A stretch of 7,930 nucleotides of DNA from Pseudobdellovibrionaceae bacterium (GCA_947374445.1 CANCBY010000108.1:1-7930); one strand, 5' to 3'; positions 1-6,497 are shown, counted from the stretch's first letter. The notes: generated from the letters alone by a model not told the origin. A program made the numbers and translations.

Positions 1-489
1 CTAAACCGCCCCTTTGAGCTTTGGCAGGGTTCTTGTGAAGTTCATGTTCTTTTCTCAGCCAAAGAAACCTTTGAGCTGATTCAAAAAAATCCAGATGCTG
101 TTGTCATTGCCCACCCAGAGTGCGAGCAATCAGTTTTGCAATACGCTCAAGTGATTGGCTCGACTTCTCGTTTGCTCGAGGAAGTACAGAATAATCCTGC
201 CAAAAAATTTATTGTGGCAACAGAGACTGGTATTTTTCATCAAATGAAAAAACTGCGTCCTGATGTGACTCTCTTGCAAGCACCAACAGCCGATGAGACT
301 TGCCTTTGCAACGACTGCCCTTACATGAAAATGAATTCTCTCGAAAAAATCCGAATTGCGCTCACGAATCTTTCACCTCAAGTTCGTTTACCTGAGGCCC
401 TGCGCTTGAAAGCACAAGTCTCGTTAGATCGCATGCTCGATATCACAAGCGGAAAGCCAGTCTCTTGGCCTGATTCATTTAAGGTTTAA
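1..489 (+). CDS. nadA: Quinolinate synthase NadA, C-terminal part (5' end outside window)
   Basis: NadA condenses iminoaspartate with dihydroxyacetone phosphate to give quinolinate, the pyridine-ring step of de novo NAD synthesis; it is cytosolic and carries a [4Fe-4S] cluster. The reading frame is open from base 1, so the gene begins upstream. Visible family signatures in order are WQGSCEVH (Cys codon 34-36, the second cluster ligand), HPEC, the GSTS phosphate-binding motif, ATETGIFHQMKK, and the C-terminal CLCNDCPYMKMN block, whose last Cys (codon 316-318) is the expected third ligand. All active-site elements that should lie in this portion are present, so the gene looks intact. It ends in TAA at 487-489. 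A phosphopantetheinyl-transferase-like gene starts 5 bp later on the same strand, which suggests co-transcription. An internal TTG at 136 lies in the middle of the domain and is not a start. Confidence 0.95.
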   Translation, partial: LNRPFELWQGSCEVHVLFSAKETFELIQKNPDAVVIAHPECEQSVLQYAQVIGSTSRLLEEVQNNPAKKFIVATETGIFHQMKKLRPDVTLLQAPTADETCLCNDCPYMKMNSLEKIRIALTNLSPQVRLPEALRLKAQVSLDRMLDITSGKPVSWPDSFKV

Positions 490-494
490 TTGAA

Positions 495-1055
495 GTGACC
501 GAAGCAGATATCAATTTTTCAGAAATTAAAGATCTGCTTCAAAGGCCCAGGCTGCAGTTGCACCTTCGCCCCGAATGGGGCAGCCAGCATTCTGGTTTTA
601 GACAAGCAATCAAAGACGATATTCAACTTAAAAAATTTAGCTTAAGCCAAGTCTCAATTTCTCATGAACAAAATCTGGGGGGCTATTTATTAGACCCTGA
701 TATTGAGGCAGGCACTCGGCACTCTTTTGTAAATGACATTGGTTTTGACCTCGAAATCACAGGCCGGGTCTCGAGACCTGTTGCCCTTCGAGTGAGTAAT
801 ATTGACGAGCTGACTCTGGCTCCATCAGCGGCCTCCTTGTGGACTGCCAAAGAGGCCTGCTTTAAATCTCTGAGGGGCCCCGAGCAGCCACAACTCTTAA
901 GTCAGCTTGAACTTGGCCAATGGCAAAAAAAAACGTCTCATCTAGAGACAGTTCAACTTATTTCTGTTGATGGAAAAACTCCTTCAAGTACTGGATTTGG
1001 CGTCGTGATCCATCAGGATAATTACACTTTATCCTTTTTTTCTCTTCGGTCTTAA
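495..1055 (+). CDS. Short 4'-phosphopantetheinyl transferase superfamily protein
   Basis: The 186-residue product resembles the Sfp/AcpS superfamily, which moves the phosphopantetheine arm of CoA onto a serine of carrier proteins. Motifs in order are SISHEQ (His57), IGFDLE (Asp85 and Glu87, Mg2+-binding positions) and LWTAKEACFKSLRG (Lys119, Glu120, Lys124), the hallmark WxxKEAxxK block. With all three motifs present it is plausibly active. It is shorter than typical Sfp-type enzymes (about 220-240 residues) and has only about 55 residues before the His motif, so the N-terminal half-domain is reduced. The start is GTG at 495, five bases after the nadA stop; an AAGG at 481-484 lies about 10 nt upstream as a weak ribosome site. 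The spacing suggests translational coupling to nadA. No carrier-protein or synthase gene is in the window to name the substrate. Family assignment is fairly sure; activity and target are inferred. Confidence 0.78.
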   Translation: MTEADINFSEIKDLLQRPRLQLHLRPEWGSQHSGFRQAIKDDIQLKKFSLSQVSISHEQNLGGYLLDPDIEAGTRHSFVNDIGFDLEITGRVSRPVALRVSNIDELTLAPSAASLWTAKEACFKSLRGPEQPQLLSQLELGQWQKKTSHLETVQLISVDGKTPSSTGFGVVIHQDNYTLSFFSLRS

Positions 1056-1170
1056 AAATTCACCTTAACTTTGGTCTAGTTCTTCCGATGAGTCTTATGA
1101 CGATAGTTGTGAATAACGGTGAACGAACTGCTGAGCCCAAAGATCTCAGCGCAGATAAGATAGGTGAAAA

Positions 1171-1560
1171 ATGTACTCAAATCGCAGAGCTGCTCCTAGA
1201 CGAGATATCACGCCGCTCGAGGTCTCATCGATGTCTTCGCTCGACAGTCTGACCAAGCTCACGCGTGGCGGAAATATCATCGAAGCTTCAGTAACCGGCT
1301 TTTTAGTCACCGTGACTCGCGAAGACTTGGTACCCGTAGCACTTCGCAAAAATTTAACCCTAGACGATCTTGTTGGAACAAAAGTTCTTTTGCATCTTCC
1401 ACAAATGAATCTTGAAGTCAGTGGTGTTATCGCCCGCACTAAATTTATCGGCAAAAAAGGCTTCGAACTAGGAGTTGATTACACGGAAGATGCGCCAGAG
1501 TATTGGCGCGAATGCTTAGTCGATCTTTTGCCCGCCCCTGGAGAGCTTGACGAGCACTAA
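1171..1560 (+). CDS. Small PilZ-domain protein (probable c-di-GMP receptor)
   Basis: This 129-residue cytosolic protein has the layout of a stand-alone PilZ domain, a fold that binds cyclic di-GMP and relays it to motility, surface or regulatory partners. The arginine motif RAAPR (RxxxR, residues 6-10) is followed about 30 residues later by EASVTG (38-43), which stands where PilZ proteins have (D/N)xSxxG; the first position is Glu here. A beta-rich body follows, with LEVSGVIARTKF and the GFELGVDYTED strand typical of the end of the barrel, then YWRECLVDLLP. No other domain is attached. ATG 1171 is supported by AGGTG at 1162-1166, four bases upstream. The preceding gene ends 115 bp earlier, and I could not find a convincing promoter in that gap. 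The gene converges on the next one with a 7-bp gap. The family call is good; ligand binding is inferred because of the altered Asp/Asn position. Confidence 0.75.
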   Translation: MYSNRRAAPRRDITPLEVSSMSSLDSLTKLTRGGNIIEASVTGFLVTVTREDLVPVALRKNLTLDDLVGTKVLLHLPQMNLEVSGVIARTKFIGKKGFELGVDYTEDAPEYWRECLVDLLPAPGELDEH

Positions 1561-1567
1561 ACCAATC

Positions 1568-2227
1568 TTAAAGATCCGAAAAAATCGGCATGCCCTTTTC
1601 ACTCACAAGTAAAAGCGTGTAGTGCGGGGGCAAAAACCAGCCAATAGCCTCGGCTACTCCGGCATGTTCGTTTTCTGGCGGATTGCCAAGGCTCTCTAAA
1701 GAAAACGCTAATTCATATTTTATTTTATCTTGGCTGATGACCAAAATTTTGGGAGCAAGAACACCTTGATCTCTAAAAAACTCACGCAAAATACTCCGAA
1801 CATAATCGGGCAAATACTGTGGCGTGGGCGTGCCGGCATGCTTGATCGAGTTCAAATCAAACTCAACAACACCTTCTTTTTCGGGCTCCATGTCTTTAAA
1901 AAAGAAGCCTGTCTCTTTAAATGACCACAACATTCCATACGAAAACACGTAGTCTGGATAATCCTTCTGAGCGTTCACAACCAAGCCCATCCCCTTTAGA
2001 GCAAGCCATTGAATCATTTTTTGTGCGGGCTCAGTCGCTCCCTCCGCCGTTCTAGCCAAAAGATAAGGCCAACCATCGGGGCCTTGCTGAGGATCTGCAG
2101 TTAATAGCTCCAAGTTAGATTGTGTAAGAGTTTGAAAAAACTTAACTTCCCATTCAGGCGTTCTTTCAGACTCGGGAGTATTTGTTAACTCGATTAGCTT
2201 TTTAGTGGATTCTGCATTTGATATCAT
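1568..2227 (-). CDS. Conserved-looking protein of unknown function, 219 residues
   Basis: I do not recognise this protein with confidence. It is acidic and soluble, with no signal peptide and no membrane segment. The N-terminal 45 residues are helical and charged (TPEWEVKFFQTLTQ). The middle is mixed alpha/beta with aromatic-rich stretches (DGWPYLLA, PDYVFSYGMLW, ETGFFFKD). The C-terminal 80 residues alternate strands and helices and finish GWFLPPHYTLLLVSEKG. The helix followed by 'PKILVI' and the final strand pattern faintly recall the SseB C-terminal domain, but I would not annotate it so. ATG at 2227 is the only possible start: the frame upstream contains no ATG, GTG or TTG before a stop at 2291-2293. 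There is no Shine-Dalgarno sequence; a promoter -10 element lies only 6 bp upstream. It is transcribed divergently from the alpha/beta hydrolase gene. Coding reality is supported by length and convergent packing. Confidence 0.75.
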   Translation of the reverse strand: MISNAESTKKLIELTNTPESERTPEWEVKFFQTLTQSNLELLTADPQQGPDGWPYLLARTAEGATEPAQKMIQWLALKGMGLVVNAQKDYPDYVFSYGMLWSFKETGFFFKDMEPEKEGVVEFDLNSIKHAGTPTPQYLPDYVRSILREFFRDQGVLAPKILVISQDKIKYELAFSLESLGNPPENEHAGVAEAIGWFLPPHYTLLLVSEKGMPIFSDL

Positions 2228-2233
2228 GAATTC

Positions 2234-2262
2234 GTTAAAGCGGAGGCCTAGGATTGGGTCAA
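2234..2262 (-). promoter_or_regulatory. Putative sigma70-type promoter for the 1568-2227 gene
   Basis: On the minus strand, TTGACC (2257-2262) matches TTGACA at 5 of 6 positions. A 17-bp spacer separates it from TTTAAC (2234-2239), which matches TATAAT at 4 of 6. The -10 ends 6 bp before the ATG, so the expected transcription start falls at or next to the A of the start codon, implying a leaderless mRNA. This agrees with the absence of a ribosome-binding site. Confidence 0.45.
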
Positions 2263-2273
2263 GGTCTTTTCGG

Positions 2274-2302
2274 TTGAGGGGATGCCAGATCTACATTAAA
2301 AT
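2274..2302 (+). promoter_or_regulatory. Putative sigma70-type promoter for the alpha/beta hydrolase gene
   Basis: TTGAGG (2274-2279, 4 of 6 matches), a 17-bp spacer and TAAAAT (2297-2302, 5 of 6 matches) form a good promoter. The predicted transcription start is near 2309, the second of two tandem ATG codons (2306 and 2309). No Shine-Dalgarno sequence precedes either, so this transcript may also be leaderless. The -35 boxes of the two divergent promoters are only 11 bp apart, back to back. Confidence 0.5.
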
Positions 2303-2305
2303 AAA

Positions 2306-3151
2306 ATGATGTCACAAAGATCTGAAGGACAATTTTTAGGGTTCGATCGAGAACTTCTTTATTTTCAAAAATGGGCGCACCCTCACGCAAAGGGCAGCCT
2401 CATCATAACTCATGGACAAGCTGAACACTCAGGATGTTATCTGCGTTTGGTTGAAGCCCTAAAGCCCTTAGCGTTAGATATCTATGCTTGGGACTTACGA
2501 GGCCACGGTAAATCGGCGGGCCTCAGGGGATATGCCCCGCATTTTTCTTCTTACGGTGACGACTTTCAGTTTTTTTTAAGTAAATTGACGAGCCAGCAAG
2601 GACTCATGCAAAAACCGCTCTTCTTGTTGGGGCATTCAATGGGAGCATTGATACAAGCCAAAACTCTGAGCGAGCACCCCAAGCTACCTGTGACAGCGCA
2701 AATCCTGTGCTCTCCAATGTTTGGAATCTCGGTCCATGTACCAGAGTACAAAAATCTAGCGGCCACTTATCTTCAGCAGCTACTTCCTAAGCTGACTCTC
2801 GGAAATGAAATTAGTTTTAAAGATCTTACGCGAGATACCGCTATCCTTGGCGAGTTTCACAAAGATGTTCTCCGGCATGATCGAATTTCATCAGGAGTTT
2901 ATATCGGTTCAAAAAATGCGATGTCCGAACTGAGGGCCCGTGCAAGCCAGATTGAGATTCCGACCCTAATGCTCATCGCAGAAAATGACCCAGTTACAAA
3001 TTCAACTTCTGCTAAAGAGATTTTTGAAAGGCTTCCAAATAAAGAGAAAAAGATTTGCATCTATCCCGATCGCAAACATGAGCTTTTTAATGATCTTGGG
3101 CGCGAGGAAGTCTTTGCTGATCTTATTGAATATTTAAAAAAATATACTTAA
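2306..3151 (+). CDS. Alpha/beta hydrolase, lysophospholipase / monoacylglycerol lipase type (serine hydrolase S33-like)
   Basis: The 281-residue product belongs to the Hydrolase_4 group (PldB / monoglyceride lipase-like), which hydrolyses acyl esters of lysophospholipids or monoacylglycerols. The oxyanion-hole motif THGQAEHSGCY (35-45) matches the family's HGxxEHSxRY pattern. DLRGHGKSAG (63-72) is the usual strand-4 loop. The nucleophile elbow GHSMG (109-113) gives Ser111, and the other triad residues are Asp228 (LIAENDP) and His258 (DRKHELFND). All three triad residues are present and length is normal. No signal peptide is seen, so it is probably cytosolic or membrane-peripheral. The start could be ATG 2306 or 2309; both fit the family N-terminus, and neither has a ribosome site. 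It is divergently transcribed from the unknown 219-residue gene and convergent, with a 4-bp gap, with the CBS-PAS gene. Substrate is inferred from family only. Confidence 0.88.
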   Translation: MMSQRSEGQFLGFDRELLYFQKWAHPHAKGSLIITHGQAEHSGCYLRLVEALKPLALDIYAWDLRGHGKSAGLRGYAPHFSSYGDDFQFFLSKLTSQQGLMQKPLFLLGHSMGALIQAKTLSEHPKLPVTAQILCSPMFGISVHVPEYKNLAATYLQQLLPKLTLGNEISFKDLTRDTAILGEFHKDVLRHDRISSGVYIGSKNAMSELRARASQIEIPTLMLIAENDPVTNSTSAKEIFERLPNKEKKICIYPDRKHELFNDLGREEVFADLIEYLKKYT

Positions 3152-3155
3152 ATAT

Positions 3156-4073
3156 CTATTTTTTTTCAGGCTTGATATTTACATATCTTGCAAGCGGGCT
3201 ATCTTTGTCTTCAACGATTCCATTCAGAATACGTAACAATTCCTCTGAGTCAAACGGACGCAACACCGAAATTGTTGATATAAACTTGCCATCGTTATCA
3301 CGCATCGATGAGCTTGCAATATCGCAGCGAAGGGTCGTTCCATCTTTTCGTTTCATTGATGTATAGGTCATTTGCTGATTGGCTCCATCAATAGCTGCTT
3401 TAAGTCCACGTTTGGCTTCGCTGTGCATGGGCTCAGAGTAGAGATCAAATATCGTCTTACCAATCAGCTCGCCATCTTCGTATCCTAACATGTCATGCTC
3501 ACGTTTATTGGCCATAATAATTTTACCGTCTTGATCAACGGCATGCATAATATACGGAGTTTCATGAAATATTTTTTGATAAACATCGAGACTTTTTTCA
3601 ATCGAAGAAATTTTATCAAGGCTTTCTTTGAGACTTTTTTGAGTGTCGGCAAGTTTTTGTTTTATATTTTGTGATGGGTTCAACTTACCATCAACTGCTC
3701 GCATAAGATCTTTAGGACTAATAATACCAATAACCTTATGTTTCGCATCACGCACTAAAAGTCGATGTGTTGATGCCGAGATCATTGCTCGTAAAACCTC
3801 AATAATTGGCAGGCTCTGGTCAACGTATGTAGGTGATTCTAACAAATCGATATGATGTCCAACCTTGTCACTCTTGTGAAACTTCGCTTTATGAAGCATG
3901 TACGCTTTGACTAAACAAAGCTCCGTTAGCACTCCCAAAATTTCACCCAGCGGGTTGACGACAGGACTTGAAGTAATTCCCTGCTCAAGAAAAAGCTGGA
4001 TGACATCTTGAAGGCTATCACCCGAACCAACCATTTTTGGATTCGGAGTCATTAAGTCAGTGGCTGTTCTCAT
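3156..4073 (-). CDS. CBS-pair plus PAS sensor-like protein without an output domain
   Basis: The product is 305 residues if started at ATG 4073. Residues 1-60 form a first CBS motif (ATDLMTPNPKMV ... GEILGVLTEL). Residues 75-128 form a second (HRLLVRDAKHKVIGIISPKDL), together a Bateman module that usually binds adenine nucleotides. A charged helix, 133-166, looks like a coiled-coil linker. Residues 167-272 are a PAS domain (YIMHAVDQDGKIIMANKR, MLGYEDGELIGK, KRKDGTTLRCD). A 33-residue tail follows, with no kinase, GGDEF or helix-turn-helix domain, so it probably works by partner contact. The frame runs upstream to a TTG at 4133, but GAGGTG at 4077-4082 (minus strand) sits just before ATG 4073, which also starts exactly at the CBS fold. 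It ends 4 bp from the convergent hydrolase gene. Domain calls are confident; ligand and partner are unknown. Confidence 0.87.
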   Translation of the reverse strand: MRTATDLMTPNPKMVGSGDSLQDVIQLFLEQGITSSPVVNPLGEILGVLTELCLVKAYMLHKAKFHKSDKVGHHIDLLESPTYVDQSLPIIEVLRAMISASTHRLLVRDAKHKVIGIISPKDLMRAVDGKLNPSQNIKQKLADTQKSLKESLDKISSIEKSLDVYQKIFHETPYIMHAVDQDGKIIMANKREHDMLGYEDGELIGKTIFDLYSEPMHSEAKRGLKAAIDGANQQMTYTSMKRKDGTTLRCDIASSSMRDNDGKFISTISVLRPFDSEELLRILNGIVEDKDSPLARYVNIKPEKK

Positions 4074-4076
4074 GCC

Positions 4077-4082
4077 CACCTC
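4077..4082 (-). promoter_or_regulatory. Shine-Dalgarno that fixes the CBS-PAS gene start
   Basis: On the minus strand GAGGTG is followed by GGC and then ATG (4073), so the GAGG core is 5 nt from the start codon. This favours the 305-residue form over the longer frame reaching TTG at 4133. Confidence 0.65.
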
Positions 4083-4102
4083 ATCGGATTCCTTGCGGAA
4101 AA

Positions 4103-4111
4103 ATATTAGCA
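4103..4111 (-). promoter_or_regulatory. Possible extended -10 promoter for the CBS-PAS gene
   Basis: The minus strand reads TGCTAATAT, that is a TGn extension followed by TAATAT (4 of 6 matches to TATAAT), with no good -35 at 17 bp (a weak TTGGGG lies 19 bp away, at 4128-4133). Transcription from it would start near 4096, inside the longer reading frame, again favouring ATG 4073. This is a weak call. Confidence 0.28.
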
Positions 4112-4229
4112 TATATGATTGCCAAAGCCCCAAAAACGGCGACTCTGACTAAGGTCTAGACAGTAAATTCAGGCCTAAAACTAATAGGTTCAACAACCGC
4201 CTCCAAAATTAGCGGAATGACTTCTGCTT

Positions 4230-4256
4230 TTGCACTCTCAAGGATCATTTTATAAT
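4230..4256 (+). promoter_or_regulatory. Promoter of the murein hydrolase operon, perfect TATAAT
   Basis: A perfect TATAAT stands at 4251-4256. The best -35 is poor: TTGCAC at 4230-4235 with a 15-bp spacer, or TTTGCA at 4229-4234 with 16 bp. Transcription would begin near 4263, giving a leader of about 12 nt that contains TGAGGA at 4265-4270, four bases before ATG 4275. The promoter overlaps the upstream TTG of the same frame (4230), so that TTG cannot be the translation start. Confidence 0.5.
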
Positions 4257-4274
4257 GCAGGACGTGAGGACATT

Positions 4275-5579
4275 ATGAGTTTCAAGCAAACCAAGCCTAA
4301 ATTGGGAATAGCTATTACGGCCATGTTACCAGTCATGCTCGTTGCCTGCGGAAAACTAACCTCAGTTGCACCTGATAGCTCACTGGCAAATAATCAAACA
4401 AAAACCCAGCAACAACCCGATGGCTCGACACTTGCTAAAAATCCAACTAACCCTACCTCACAAAAGAGCAGCGGTAGCGTTGATCAAGATTATGTGATCT
4501 CTCTGGTCGCTCCAACAAAGAACGAAGGCAGCTTTGCCCTCGTTGAACAAGAAGACTACTCTGATCTGATTCCTGAAGTTGAATTGAAAATCCCTGAAAA
4601 ACAGCAAAGACCCAGCGCTCAAAATTCGGCACCAAAAGAGACACCAGCTCAAGAGGCAAACTCAGGCTCGAATCCAAAGTCAGAGCCAACAACAAACCCA
4701 AAGACAAAAGAGTCACAGCCTGCAAAGCCCCAGCAAGGTGAGCCGCACACTCCGGCGGCTCCCACAACTCCTACAAAAAAAGAGCAAACAACAACCAAAG
4801 TCCCTTCGGCACCTGTGCCAACTCAACAGTCTATTCGGAGCCAGGCTGTTGCCTATGTCGATGCTGGAACTCTAAAGACACCAGCAAGTTTACTCGAACG
4901 ACAACAAACCTATCGCGAGGCACCACCATTTATTGTTATTGCTCCTGGCCGAGATCGTTTCTACGGGACCACGGATTTGATTGAAACCATCGACTTACTT
5001 GCTCAATTTGTGAAGTCGCTTTCAAGTTCTTTGCGACTGGTTGTGTCCGATCTTTCGGGCCCAGCCGGTGGCCCACTCTTTCAGTGGGACTCGAAAAATC
5101 AAGACTATAAAAAAAATAATAAAGGAAGTCCGATTCAATCGCATGAAAGTCACCAAAATGGGCTTGATGCGGACATTGCTTATCTGACAAATTCGCCAGA
5201 AGCTAAGCCGTTTGCTGACATCCGAAAAATGGAAGATATAAATTCAACTCTAAACCTCGAGGCGCAATTTAAGCTTTTCAAACAAGCCGTCAGCACTGAA
5301 ATGATCGAGGCCTTTTTTGTTGATCCCGTCATGAAAAAAGAAATGTGTCGGCAAGCTCTGCGCGAAGGCGCCTTCAAAGAAAATCAAAAAAAAGAACAAG
5401 AAGACAAGCTTACAATCGAGACACTTCGTCGCCTTGTTGTTGAACCTCAATGGCATTTCAACCACTTTCACATGAGATTAAAATGCGACAAAAGTCGTCA
5501 ATCTGCTTGCTTGCAAAGGCCTGACTTTGTTCCTAAAGAGCATGGCTGCGTGTTCACCAAGAAAGAGTCCACCAATTGA
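4275..5579 (+). CDS. MepA-type murein endopeptidase lipoprotein (peptidase M74) with long linker
   Basis: The 434-residue product should cut peptide cross-links in peptidoglycan, as penicillin-insensitive MepA does. Residues 1-25 are a lipoprotein signal: basic start, hydrophobic core, lipobox LVAC with Cys25. Residues 26 to about 195 are low-complexity, rich in Pro, Thr, Gln, Lys and Ser. The catalytic domain runs from about 216 to 425. It contains SHESHQNGLDADI with His293 and Asp300, and PQWHFNHFHMRLKCD with His394, His397 and His399. These keep the spacing of the E. coli MepA zinc site (His113, Asp120, His211 correspond to 293, 300 and 399). Four further Cys lie near the C-terminus (residues 358, 404, 412, 425), possibly disulfide-bonded. 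E. coli MepA is soluble and lacks both lipid anchor and linker. ATG 4275 has TGAGGA at 4265-4270. The stop overlaps the next gene's start by 4 bp. Confidence 0.9.
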   Translation: MSFKQTKPKLGIAITAMLPVMLVACGKLTSVAPDSSLANNQTKTQQQPDGSTLAKNPTNPTSQKSSGSVDQDYVISLVAPTKNEGSFALVEQEDYSDLIPEVELKIPEKQQRPSAQNSAPKETPAQEANSGSNPKSEPTTNPKTKESQPAKPQQGEPHTPAAPTTPTKKEQTTTKVPSAPVPTQQSIRSQAVAYVDAGTLKTPASLLERQQTYREAPPFIVIAPGRDRFYGTTDLIETIDLLAQFVKSLSSSLRLVVSDLSGPAGGPLFQWDSKNQDYKKNNKGSPIQSHESHQNGLDADIAYLTNSPEAKPFADIRKMEDINSTLNLEAQFKLFKQAVSTEMIEAFFVDPVMKKEMCRQALREGAFKENQKKEQEDKLTIETLRRLVVEPQWHFNHFHMRLKCDKSRQSACLQRPDFVPKEHGCVFTKKESTN

Positions 5580-6487
5580 AAATCCTCATTGGACTCGCAT
5601 TTTTTATAGGAGTCTTCGCGACTCCAGTATCTTTGTTTGCAATTTCGGTGGAGCAAGCTGAAGTTAAGTTGCTTTTGGCAAGTGTTCGTGTGAAGTCTTT
5701 AGCCTCACGGATAGAAGCGTTTTCGTCAGATTTTTTTACTCGTCCCTACCTCAAGTTTCCCCTTGGAGAGGGAGATAACGCTCGCTTCGACCAAAATCCA
5801 AGGTTTCGCTTTGATGGGTTTGACTGCACCACATTCATTGAAACAGTTTTGGCGCTTTCGTTAAGTCGCAATTTTAATGAGTTTGAATCTTTTATGGATA
5901 AAATACGTTACGAAAATGGCGATGTGGCCTTCGAAAACAGAAATCACTTCACGGATCTTGATTGGATTCCAAACAACGTTCGCGCGGGAATCATTCAAGA
6001 TATAACAGCTAACTTGTTTCCAAAAAATATAAAAGTCGCTAGAGCGACAATCGATAAAATGAGTTGGTATAAAATGTTAAGCCTCGAACGCTTTCACAAT
6101 AAAGAGGTCGCGCCAGAAAGCTTAATAGAAGATCTCCATTCCTTAGGTAAAGGATTCGAGCCAACTGAGGCCCAAATTACTTATACACCTATTGAAGTTC
6201 TTGTAATTCAACCTGAACTTCTTGAACAAATCCCCAGCGGATCCATTATCAATTTTGTTCGAGCCAACTGGAATTTAAAAAAATTAATTGGTACAAATAT
6301 GAATGTCTCTCACCAAGGTTTTGCTATTCGCAAAAAAAATGGTGAGTTGTACTTTCGTCATGCTAGCTCCGAGCTTAAGCTCGTCACCGAAGAACCCTTT
6401 TTAAATTATCTTCAAAAAATGGTATTGGTAAAATCAATTTCTGGAATTAATATATTAAAACTTCGCAACTCTAGCTCTTCTAAATAA
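5576..6487 (+). CDS. Secreted DUF1460 protein (N-acetylmuramoyl-L-alanine amidase-like, papain fold)
   Basis: The 303-residue product matches DUF1460, a NlpC/P60-related cysteine hydrolase family thought to act on peptidoglycan fragments. Residues 1-22 are a signal peptide (MKILIGLAFFIGVFA core, probable cut after SLFA). The family blocks are GFDCTTFIETVLAL (Cys84, predicted nucleophile), KIRYENGDVAFENRNHF (His124), SGSIINFVRANW, and NVSHQGFAIRK (His246, predicted catalytic His) followed by LYFRHASSELK (His262). There is no lipobox, so it is probably periplasmic. Translation starts at TTG 5576, sharing TTGA with the TGA stop of the endopeptidase gene; this overlap and a weak upstream site suggest translational coupling. 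Tandem TAA stops (6485-6490) end it. Its place beside a MepA-type enzyme supports a wall-remodelling role. Family is confident; the bond cut is inferred. Confidence 0.88.
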   Translation: MKILIGLAFFIGVFATPVSLFAISVEQAEVKLLLASVRVKSLASRIEAFSSDFFTRPYLKFPLGEGDNARFDQNPRFRFDGFDCTTFIETVLALSLSRNFNEFESFMDKIRYENGDVAFENRNHFTDLDWIPNNVRAGIIQDITANLFPKNIKVARATIDKMSWYKMLSLERFHNKEVAPESLIEDLHSLGKGFEPTEAQITYTPIEVLVIQPELLEQIPSGSIINFVRANWNLKKLIGTNMNVSHQGFAIRKKNGELYFRHASSELKLVTEEPFLNYLQKMVLVKSISGINILKLRNSSSSK

Positions 6488-6497
6488 TAAAAATTTC

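Noticed and set aside
1056..1170. Possible promoter (TTGGTC at 1071, TATGAC at 1096) in front of the PilZ gene
   Set aside because: The spacer is 19 bp and both boxes match poorly, so I could not separate it from background.
1088..1252. A 54-codon plus-strand frame beginning ATGAGTCTTATG upstream of the PilZ gene and overlapping its start
   Set aside because: No ribosome-binding site, no recognisable family, and it overlaps the well-supported PilZ gene by about 80 bases in another frame.
1146..1454. A 102-residue minus-strand frame opposite the PilZ gene
   Set aside because: Shadow of the PilZ coding sequence; its composition is unnatural (Arg/Ser/Thr-rich) and it has no ribosome site.
4453..4767. 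A 104-residue minus-strand frame opposite the lipoprotein linker, with a Leu-rich segment resembling a membrane helix
   Set aside because: The Leu runs are the reverse complement of the Gln/Lys/Ser/Pro-rich linker codons; the plus-strand gene is clearly the coding one.
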